In this document: positions 1-4,193 of the stretch, one piece after another
How positions within the stretch are numbered: the first letter of the stretch is position 1
How the letters are laid out: every line of letters begins with the position of its first letter
Assembly: GCA_001791465.1 (NCBI GenBank)
Contig: MGER01000029.1
Coordinates: 1 to 7,031, forward strand
Reading direction: 5' to 3'
DNA from: Candidatus Uhrbacteria bacterium RIFCSPLOWO2_02_FULL_49_11
GTDB taxonomy: Bacteria > Patescibacteriota > Patescibacteriia > 2-02-FULL-49-11
Length of the DNA: 7,031 bases
Translations under genes and position numbers: made by a program
Notes under the pieces: model-generated
Database searches by the model: none
Seen by the model: only the letters and a program-made list of their open reading frames with translations
What the model was told of the DNA's origin: nothing

Positions 1-1
1 G

Positions 2-511
2 CTTCATAAGGGGGATATCCCCCAAAAACGCAACGATCTCACGGTGCGCGGCAAAGGCGGGAAGCTCCGCGTGGTCTTTCTCTCGCCGGAAGCGCGTGCG
101 GCGCTCGCAGCCTACCTTGCGAAACGCCGTGACCTTTCCTCATATCTTTTTGTCCGCCATGACCGCGCATCCGCCACCTCGGATGCGAAGAAAAAAGGCG
201 AGCGCATGGGCATGACGCCGCGCAGCGTGGAGCGCTTGGTCAGCCGTTATGCGCGCGAGGCGGGCATTATGAAGCATGTCTCTCCCCACACGCTCCGCCA
301 TTCTTTCGGCACCGATCTCTTGCGGTCCGGCGCAGACCTGCGCGCGGTACAGGAGCTTTTGGGACACGCGTCAATCACCACCACGCAGATTTATACCCAT
401 GTCACTGATAAGCATTTGAAAGAAATCTATGACGCGTTTCACGGGAAAACGCGGGAGTCGCCTCATCGACGACCCGCCGAAGAGGCGGGAAGCGATATTT
501 CTTCACATTGA
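2..511 (+). CDS. Tyrosine recombinase, XerC/XerD-like (3' part, truncated by window edge)
   Basis: C-terminal catalytic part of a tyrosine recombinase, which cuts and rejoins DNA through a covalent tyrosine link. The frame is open from position 2, so the true start lies upstream; the GTG at 44 is only an internal in-frame codon. Counting from that GTG, visible catalytic elements are a lysine hairpin (RGKGGKLR, residues 2-9), the H-x-x-R box (H82, R85), the late His (H108 in LLGHAS) and the nucleophile Y117 (TQIYTHV). The first catalytic Arg must lie before the window. The box spacing and the short tail match XerC/XerD, the chromosome-dimer resolvases. Its 3' end abuts a tRNA locus, a common neighbourhood for integrases, but no attachment-site duplication or cargo is visible. 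A housekeeping Xer protein or a small integrase are both possible. Family call is firm; exact role is not. Confidence 0.9.
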   Translation, partial: LHKGDIPQKRNDLTVRGKGGKLRVVFLSPEARAALAAYLAKRRDLSSYLFVRHDRASATSDAKKKGERMGMTPRSVERLVSRYAREAGIMKHVSPHTLRHSFGTDLLRSGADLRAVQELLGHASITTTQIYTHVTDKHLKEIYDAFHGKTRESPHRRPAEEAGSDISSH

Positions 512-536
512 CGCAATTATATTTTATTGTTATCTT
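508..536 (+). promoter_or_regulatory. Sigma70-type promoter of the tRNA locus
   Basis: A -35 box TTGACG (508-513, 5/6 to consensus) is separated by 17 bp from a -10 box TATCTT (531-536, 4/6). Transcription would begin near 543, about 10 nt before the first tRNA base at 553. The -35 box overlaps the recombinase stop codon (TGA, 509-511). Its position suggests that the three tRNAs are made as one transcript. Confidence 0.6.
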
Positions 537-573
537 CAAACGGTTCCTAAACGCCCCGATAGTTCAACGGATA

Positions 574-682
574 CCTGCCCGCCATTGCCTTAGCCCCTGT
601 AGTTCAACGGATAGAACGGAAGCCTTCTAAGCTTTAAATCAAGGTTCGATTCCTTGCGGGGGCAGAGGCGATAGCAGGCGGG
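574..682 (+). other. 109-nt tRNA insert: imperfect inverted repeat capped by tRNA-Arg
   Basis: The left arm 574-590 pairs with the right arm 666-682 over 17 positions: 13 Watson-Crick pairs, 2 G-T wobbles (586/670 and 576/680) and 2 C-A mismatches (583/673 and 580/676). The helix ends exactly where the tRNA-Lys halves begin on both sides, so it would stack on the D-stem with the 8-nt D-loop bulged. A complete tRNA-Arg (593-664) forms the apical loop, with 2 nt of linker before it and 1 nt after. No bulge-helix-bulge site of the archaeal splicing type is evident. No group I intron core would fit in this length. Confidence 0.75.
593..664 (+). tRNA. tRNA-Arg(UCU), nested inside tRNA-Lys
   Basis: A 72-nt cloverleaf. 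Acceptor 593-599 (GCCCCTG) pairs with 657-663 (CGGGGGC), including one G-T wobble. The D-arm is GTTC-AACGGATA-GAAC and carries A20, a known arginine identity base. The anticodon stem is 619-623/631-635, with loop CTTCTAA and anticodon TCT at 626-628. The T-stem 640-644/652-656 is perfect around TTCGATT. The discriminator is A664. The following bases are GAG, so CCA must be added after transcription. This gene looks fully functional. It decodes AGA and AGG, and would have to be excised by ordinary end processing (RNase P and a 3' nuclease) from within the outer tRNA. Confidence 0.9.
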
Positions 683-751
683 GAACGGGAGCCTTTTAAG
701 CTCTAAATGGGGGTTCGATTCCCTCTCGGGGCATGGTACAATTTAATATAT

Positions 752-826
752 GGTGACCATGGTGTAGCGGCAGCACAGGAGCTTGTGGAGCTCTTAGTCC
801 GGGTTCAACCCCCGGTGGTCACCCCA
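752..826 (+). tRNA. tRNA-His(GUG)
   Basis: Acceptor GTGACCA (753-759) pairs perfectly with TGGTCAC (816-822). An extra 5' G at 752 faces C823, the G-1:C73 pair that defines tRNA-His. The D-stem is GTGT/GCAC. The anticodon stem 778-782/790-794 closes loop TTGTGGA with anticodon GTG at 785-787. The T-arm is CCGGG-TTCAACC-CCCGG. CCA follows directly at 824-826, unlike the two upstream tRNAs, though three bases could match by chance. It lies 18 nt after the tRNA-Lys 3' half and is probably cotranscribed. Confidence 0.95.
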
Positions 827-834
827 CAAGAATA

Positions 835-862
835 CCTCCCCTTTTGGGGGAGGCGTTGTTGT
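835..862 (+). terminator. Rho-independent terminator of the tRNA locus
   Basis: A perfect 7-bp stem, CCTCCCC (835-841) with GGGGAGG (847-853), encloses a 5-nt loop. It is followed by a T-rich stretch, CGTTGTTGT. It sits 8 nt after the tRNA-His CCA and just beyond the end of the convergent gene that stops at 889. The T-tract is interrupted, so strength is uncertain. Confidence 0.65.
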
Positions 863-888
863 ATGCGGAGGTGTGCAATATGCCAGAT

Positions 889-1191
889 TCATGGCTGGTC
901 GTTATTGCTAATTGTGGACGCAGTAGTATCTTGTATCTTTTTTCGTCTCACGAGCGGATAGAAATACATAATGAGTCCGCTCATCATCATTGTGGTAAGT
1001 GCAATGGCGAACCACGGGCTTAAATTGTTATGCAGATAGCGCATGAGACCAAGATTTATAGAGGGAAGGTTTACCGCGACAAACGCGTTGTATTTGAGCG
1101 TCACGCCGGTTCCCGCCATGAGAAGGATGAATACGGCAATAATAAGGGCGGCGATACGGTGGATTTTTCTCGATATAATATAGAGGTCCAT
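889..1191 (-). CDS. Small two-helix membrane protein, PepSY-associated TM type
   Basis: A 100-residue protein with two predicted membrane helices, about residues 13-31 and 58-79. It starts MDLYIISRKIHRI, where R8-K9-x-H11-R12 just before the first helix resembles the opening of PepSY-associated transmembrane proteins. H54 sits just before the second helix, and the tail (RRKKIQDTT onward) is polar. The two histidines at membrane faces could bind heme, but that is inference; the large periplasmic PepSY domain is absent. The ATG follows the stop of the cytochrome b5-domain gene by 9 nt with no clear Shine-Dalgarno site, so the pair is probably one transcript with coupled translation. It may be a membrane partner for the b5 domain. 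The family call is by pattern only. Confidence 0.6.
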   Translation of the reverse strand: MDLYIISRKIHRIAALIIAVFILLMAGTGVTLKYNAFVAVNLPSINLGLMRYLHNNLSPWFAIALTTMMMSGLIMYFYPLVRRKKIQDTTASTISNNDQP

Positions 1192-1200
1192 AAAAGTGAA

Positions 1201-1707
1201 CTAATCATCATCTCTTTCATTTTCATCCTCTCTTTCGCCTGAGAAAGGGATAGTGGCGGCATTTATGTCCGCTTTTTGTATTGCGGTGGGGGCCACCTGC
1301 GCGCCCACTTTGCCGATAAGGAGCGTGGCAAGCTGTTGGTCCGCGACTGCGGAGTGGGTGCCTTGTCCTCCTTGGGTAAGGAACGCCTGGGTCGCGTCCG
1401 CGCCGCAGTAGGGCGCGATGGCGGCGGCACCGCCCGGGTGGATATTGAGGAAGCCTGTCACCGCATACGCACTGCCCTGTACGATAATCCAGCAGTCACT
1501 GGCTGAATTATGTTTCGCAATCTCCTCCTTTGTTAAAGTGATTACAGACACTGGAGGAGACGAATTTTGAATGTTCGTGGAAGGTGCGGCTCTTTTCATT
1601 AAGGCATCGAGCTGTGCGGTTTGTGCGCGATAGTGCATCGTATAATATCCCGCGCCCGCGAGCACGAGCAATGAGCCCACGATCCCTATTAGTAGCTCTT
1701 TTTTCAT
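1201..1707 (-). CDS. Membrane-anchored cytochrome b5-like heme-binding protein
   Basis: A 168-residue protein starting MKKELLIGIV. An N-terminal hydrophobic segment (residues 5-23) acts as anchor or uncleaved signal. A linker rich in Ser, Pro and Asn (41-55) leads to a cytochrome b5 fold at about 55-135: LTKEEIAKHN, then DCWIIVQGSAYAVTGF, then the heme-ligand motif HPGG (H90), and a second axial His in GTHSA (H118). The H-to-H spacing is 28, against 24 in classical b5, which suggests a short loop insertion. The C-terminus is very acidic (EREDENERDDD). The ATG at 1707 is chosen because GAGAG lies 6 nt upstream; a GTG at 1731 would add eight residues. It should bind one b-type heme outside the membrane and transfer electrons. 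The partner is unknown; the PepSY-type protein directly downstream is the obvious candidate. Confidence 0.8.
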   Translation of the reverse strand: MKKELLIGIVGSLLVLAGAGYYTMHYRAQTAQLDALMKRAAPSTNIQNSSPPVSVITLTKEEIAKHNSASDCWIIVQGSAYAVTGFLNIHPGGAAAIAPYCGADATQAFLTQGGQGTHSAVADQQLATLLIGKVGAQVAPTAIQKADINAATIPFSGEREDENERDDD

Positions 1708-1778
1708 AGGTTCTCTCGTTGTGATAAGCACTGTTATTGTACTCTATAAGCGGGGAAAATAAAATAATTTGCACTCCT

Positions 1779-1807
1779 ATTGTGTTTTGTATGCCATACG
1801 TTATAAT
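1779..1807 (+). promoter_or_regulatory. Putative promoter of the FTR1 permease gene
   Basis: A perfect -10 box TATAAT (1802-1807) lies 16 bp downstream of TTGTGT (1780-1785), a weak -35 that matches TTG only. The start site would be near 1814, giving a leader of about 28 nt without a Shine-Dalgarno site. The minus-strand cytochrome gene diverges from the same 134-bp region, where TACAAT (reverse complement at 1733-1738) is a possible -10. No copy of the 2746-2764 operator is present here. Confidence 0.5.
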
Positions 1808-1841
1808 ATCTGATAAATATGGTCAGAATTATTCACATATT

Positions 1842-2687
1842 ATGTTCCCCGGGTTCCTCATAGGATTTCGCGAAACATTGGAAGCAGCTCTTATCGTCGG
1901 AATCGTGGTAGGCTACTTGCGGCATACAAACCGTGGCGCTTCTATTCCTTCCGTGTGGCGCGCAGTGGGGCTTGCCGTGATCGCAAGCGCGGGTGGCGCA
2001 TGGCTCTTCGCTTCATTTTTGGGAGGATTTGAAGGGACAAAAGAAGAATGGTTCGAAGGAGTGCTTATGCTCACAGGCGCTGCGCTCATCACCAGCGCCG
2101 TGCTCAATCTCATCCATCACTTTCGTTCGAGGCGAGAAGTGGAGTTAAAAGTGGAATCAACGCTTACCTGCGCCGGCATCACGGGGCTTTCCGTGCTTGT
2201 TTTCCTCTCTGTTTTGCGCGAAGGCGTCGAGTCCGTCCTATTCCTTTCTGCGGCAAACATGGTGGTGCCGGACGAACACCGTGTCGGGGCTCTGTTCGGC
2301 ATCGCCGGCGCGCTCCTTATCGGCTGGGCACTTTTCCGAGGTCTCATCAGGCTTAATCTGAAATACTTTTTCACCGTGACCAGCCTGCTTTTGGTGTTTT
2401 TTGCCGCCGGCCTCACGGCCCACGGCATTCACGAACTTCAGGAAGCAGGCGCACTCCCCGTACTCACGCGAGAGGCTTGGAATATCAATCCCACCCTTCG
2501 GCCTGATGGCACCTATCCGCTCATGCATGACAATGGCATGGTGGGGAGCGTTTTAAATGGCGTCTTCGGCTATAACGGCAATCCCTCGTATGCGGAGGTG
2601 ATTGCCTATGCTGGCTATCTTATCGCGTTGTCCTTTGTGTGGCGGCGTGTGCTCCCTTCCCGCGCCCGTGCAAGCGAAGCGGTATAA
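1842..2687 (+). CDS. FTR1-family high-affinity iron permease (EfeU-like)
   Basis: A 281-residue polytopic membrane protein, a normal length for bacterial FTR1/EfeU. Both family hallmark motifs are present: R10-E-T-L-E14 in the first helix (GFRETLEAALIVG) and R126-E-G-V-E130 (LREGVESVLF). Their acidic residues carry Fe3+ through the membrane. The HELQEAGALP stretch near residues 197-206 is also typical. About seven membrane helices can be read. The ATG at 1842 is preferred over upstream in-frame starts (1791 and a TTG at 1737) because MFPGFLIGFRE aligns with the usual FTR1 beginning and the -10 box lies at 1802-1807. FTR1 proteins usually work with an oxidase or periplasmic donor (EfeO/EfeB, cupredoxin or P19-like). 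None is next to it; the divergent cytochrome b5-domain protein is the only redox gene nearby. Confidence 0.92.
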   Translation: MFPGFLIGFRETLEAALIVGIVVGYLRHTNRGASIPSVWRAVGLAVIASAGGAWLFASFLGGFEGTKEEWFEGVLMLTGAALITSAVLNLIHHFRSRREVELKVESTLTCAGITGLSVLVFLSVLREGVESVLFLSAANMVVPDEHRVGALFGIAGALLIGWALFRGLIRLNLKYFFTVTSLLLVFFAAGLTAHGIHELQEAGALPVLTREAWNINPTLRPDGTYPLMHDNGMVGSVLNGVFGYNGNPSYAEVIAYAGYLIALSFVWRRVLPSRARASEAV

Positions 2688-2712
2688 TAACCATTCATAA
2701 TAAAAACCATCA

Positions 2713-2735
2713 ACGGCATCCTTGCCGTTTTTATT
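2713..2735 (+). terminator. Rho-independent terminator after FTR1
   Basis: The stem ACGGCA (2713-2718) with TGCCGT (2723-2728) around loop TCCT is perfect over 6 bp and runs straight into TTTTTATTAT. It separates FTR1 from the Fur-ZIP operon, whose -35 box starts only 5 nt after it. Confidence 0.8.
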
Positions 2736-2739
2736 ATAC

Positions 2740-2769
2740 TTGACAAATGCAACTGAGTTGCATTATTAT
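2740..2769 (+). promoter_or_regulatory. Fur-family operon promoter with embedded 19-bp palindromic operator
   Basis: A perfect -35 TTGACA (2740-2745) and -10 TATTAT (2764-2769) are separated by 18 bp. The palindrome AATGCAACTGAGTTGCATT (2746-2764) fills the spacer exactly: 9-bp arms around a central G, no mismatches. A 9-1-9 site of 19 bp is the classic size of a Fur-family operator, though the sequence is not the GATAATGATAATCATTATC Fur box. The core TGCAA-N5-TTGCA has the same half-site and spacing as the nickel-responsive Nur box of Streptomyces, and TGCA-type boxes may also occur for Zur. A repressor bound here would block RNA polymerase, so autoregulation is likely. The ATG lies 6 nt after the -10, implying a leaderless mRNA. 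Confidence 0.85.
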
Positions 2770-2775
2770 GACTTT

Positions 2776-3195
2776 ATGCAGATATCTGATCAATTTAACT
2801 CTTCACATACAAAAGGAACCCGCTTAACTCGCGTCCGTGCGACGCTTACGCATATCCTCAAATCAGACCATGGCCCTTTCTCCGTAGCAGAGCTTCTTCA
2901 GAGGTTGCGCGTTCGCGGTCTGCGCGCCAATAAGACCACGGTGTACCGCCAGTTGGAATTTTTCCGCAGGGAGGATTTGATTAAAGAGGTTAATCTGGGA
3001 GAGAAACAAAGCAGGTACGAATGGAGCGAGAGAGATCACCATCATCATGTGGTATGCCTCAAATGCAGAAAGGTTGAGGCGGTGCGCCTCTCCGAAAATC
3101 TCCAGCGCCAGGAACGCTTCATTGAGCAAGAAAAAAAATTTATCATTAATCATCACGAGCTTGAATTTTTCGGCTTGTGCCGCAAGTGCCAATAG
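2776..3195 (+). CDS. Fur-family metal-responsive transcriptional repressor (possibly Zur-like)
   Basis: A 139-residue regulator with both Fur domains. The N-terminal winged helix (about 14-82) contains the recognition helix NKTTVYRQLEFF (52-63). The C-terminal dimerisation domain has the histidine cluster DHHHHVVC (87-94) and two CxxC pairs, C94/C97 and C135/C138, which form the structural zinc site of many Fur/Zur/PerR proteins. H126-H127-E128 adds sensor-site candidates. The start at 2776 is chosen over the in-frame codon at 2722 because the promoter -10 ends at 2769 and the upstream start would lie inside the terminator. The ZIP transporter gene follows by 13 nt. With an operator only in front of this operon, a zinc (or other divalent metal) role is more likely than global iron control, but sequence alone does not separate Fur, Zur and Nur. 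Confidence 0.9.
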   Translation: MQISDQFNSSHTKGTRLTRVRATLTHILKSDHGPFSVAELLQRLRVRGLRANKTTVYRQLEFFRREDLIKEVNLGEKQSRYEWSERDHHHHVVCLKCRKVEAVRLSENLQRQERFIEQEKKFIINHHELEFFGLCRKCQ

Positions 3196-3208
3196 ATAAG
3201 CTCTTCGT

Positions 3209-3949
3209 ATGCAATACCTCTATCCTTTAGCAAGCGTCTTGGCAGTAAGCCTCGTCTCTTTCACTGGGCTCTTTGCGATCTCGGTCAATACCGAGCGTCT
3301 GAAAAAAGTCCTCTTTATCCTGATTAGCTTTGCGGCTGGTACGCTCTTGGGTGATGCGTTCCTCCACATCCTCCCTGAAATCGTCGCGGAGCACGGGTGG
3401 AGCATCACGATATCGCTCTACCTGCTTATCTCAATCGTCCTCTTCTATTGTCTGGAGCAATTCATCCACTGGCACCATTACCATCATGTGAGCGAAGAAG
3501 AGCGACACCCCGTGGGACTTCTTAATCTGGTGGGCGACGGATTCCATAATTTTATCGACGGGCTAATCATCGGCACTTCCTATCTGGTGAGCGTGGAATT
3601 GGGTATTGCCACGACACTTGCCGTCATCTTCCATGAGATCCCGCAAGAAATAGGGGACTTTGCGATTCTGCTCCATAGCGGGTTTACGAGAGGCAAAGCG
3701 CTCCTCTATAATTTTTTGTCCGCCTTGACGGCGGTCTTAGGTACGCTGCTCGCCATAGGGATAAGTGGCCGGTTTGAAGGGACGGTCCCTTTCCTTCTCG
3801 CGCTCACCGCGGGAGGATTCATCTATATCGCGACCGCGGATCTCATCCCCGAACTTCATAAGGAGGTTAATATAAAAAAATCGTTTATCCAACTCTTCTC
3901 GTTCCTCTGCGGCATGGGGCTCATGTTCCTGTTGCTCACATTTGAATAA
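3209..3949 (+). CDS. ZIP-family divalent metal transporter
   Basis: A 246-residue membrane protein of the ZIP (ZupT/GufA-like) family, which brings zinc and related divalent metals into the cytoplasm. About eight helices fit. The metal pathway signatures are clear: H113-N-F-I-D117-G in TM4 and H142-E-I-P-Q-E147-I-G-D in TM5, forming the binuclear metal centre. A histidine-rich loop, FIHWHHYHH (86-93), lies between TM3 and TM4, the usual place for the regulatory metal-binding loop. TADLIPELHKE (209-219) is the conserved late segment. The gene lies 13 nt after the Fur-family gene with no good Shine-Dalgarno site, so it is cotranscribed and probably repressed under metal sufficiency by the 2746-2764 operator. 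Zinc is the favoured substrate; iron or manganese are possible. Confidence 0.92.
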   Translation: MQYLYPLASVLAVSLVSFTGLFAISVNTERLKKVLFILISFAAGTLLGDAFLHILPEIVAEHGWSITISLYLLISIVLFYCLEQFIHWHHYHHVSEEERHPVGLLNLVGDGFHNFIDGLIIGTSYLVSVELGIATTLAVIFHEIPQEIGDFAILLHSGFTRGKALLYNFLSALTAVLGTLLAIGISGRFEGTVPFLLALTAGGFIYIATADLIPELHKEVNIKKSFIQLFSFLCGMGLMFLLLTFE

Positions 3950-4025
3950 GCGCGTGACGCGTTTCACCGTTCTCAAGCGTAGCTTACCGCTCACGTATTT
4001 TTTTACATCGGAATTTTCAACCAAA

Positions 4026-4078
4026 TCGTGCCGAAGGCAGACCCGCCTTTGGCGGGGGCTGATCTGCCTCTGGCACGA
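4026..4078. repeat. Long two-part hairpin in the convergent gap
   Basis: Arms 4026-4041 and 4063-4078 pair over 16 positions: 14 Watson-Crick, one G-T and one A-C. Inside them CCCGCC (4042-4047) pairs with GGCGGG (4051-4056) around TTT, with a 6-nt bulge (GGCTGA) on the 3' side. It lies between the ends of the plus-strand ZIP gene and the minus-strand UppP gene. No T-tract follows, so it resembles an extragenic palindrome more than a standard terminator. A run of seven T at 3998-4004 lies upstream, without a strong stem before it. Confidence 0.6.
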
Positions 4079-4096
4079 CAATTGTTCTGCGGTAGC

Positions 4097-4115
4097 GTGG
4101 CAGCTTGTCTGCCAC
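4097..4115. repeat. Perfect 7-bp hairpin in the convergent gap
   Basis: GTGGCAG (4097-4103) pairs with CTGCCAC (4109-4115) around CTTGT. Its 3' stem and loop (GCTTGTCT, 4103-4110) are also the exact reverse complement of AGACAAGC (4133-4140), so a competing structure with the next palindrome is possible. Confidence 0.5.
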
Positions 4116-4127
4116 ACGATCGGATGA

Positions 4128-4164
4128 GTCGAAGACAAGCCTGCCTGCGCAGGCAGGCTCCGAC
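4128..4164. repeat. 22-bp perfect palindrome with outer arms
   Basis: Positions 4138-4148 and 4149-4159 are perfect reverse complements (11 + 11 bp, AGCCTGCCTGC and its complement) with no loop. GTCG (4128-4131) and CGAC (4161-4164) add an outer 4-bp pair. The element would act as a bidirectional block or REP-like element 30 nt beyond the UppP stop. No T-tract follows on either strand. Confidence 0.6.
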
Positions 4165-4193
4165 ACTACAGAGTTGAATAAGGTGCCAAAAGT

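Larger units (their letters stand above)
553..733 (+). tRNA. tRNA-Lys(UUU), interrupted in the D-loop by an insert carrying tRNA-Arg
   Basis: Seen: two separated halves, 553-573 and 683-733, join into a complete 72-nt tRNA. The acceptor stem pairs 553-559 (GCCCCGA) with 726-732 (TCGGGGC), 7/7. The D-stem pairs 562-565 (GTTC) with 683-686 (GAAC), 4/4. The D-loop is AACGGATA with G18-G19 kept. The anticodon stem is 688-692/700-704, with loop CTTTTAA and anticodon TTT at 695-697. The T-arm is 709-725 with TTCGATT. The discriminator is A733, and no CCA is encoded. The 109-nt insert (574-682) lies between positions 21 and 22. The acceptor differs from the inner tRNA-Arg, so the halves belong to each other rather than being scraps of it. 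Whether a working tRNA-Lys is produced, by splicing or as a two-piece molecule, cannot be told; it may be a pseudogene. The body resembles the neighbouring tRNA-Arg closely. Confidence 0.75.

Noticed and set aside
140..367. Minus-strand open frame within the recombinase
   Set aside because: It lies opposite a clearly coding region with intact recombinase motifs and shows no recognisable protein.
553..592. First tRNA half as a leftover of a duplicated tRNA-Arg
   Set aside because: Its acceptor strand GCCCCGA does not match tRNA-Arg (GCCCCTG) but pairs 7/7 with 726-732, so it belongs to the outer tRNA-Lys.
574..682. Group I or group II intron in the tRNA
   Set aside because: Only 109 nt, 72 of which are a tRNA; there is no space for a ribozyme core.
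707..961. Plus-strand open frame across the tRNA region
   Set aside because: It runs through the tRNA-Lys 3' half, tRNA-His and the terminator, so it is not coding.
3950..4193. CRISPR array in the repeat-rich convergent gap
   Set aside because: The repeats are inverted and of different lengths, with no regular direct repeats or spacers.
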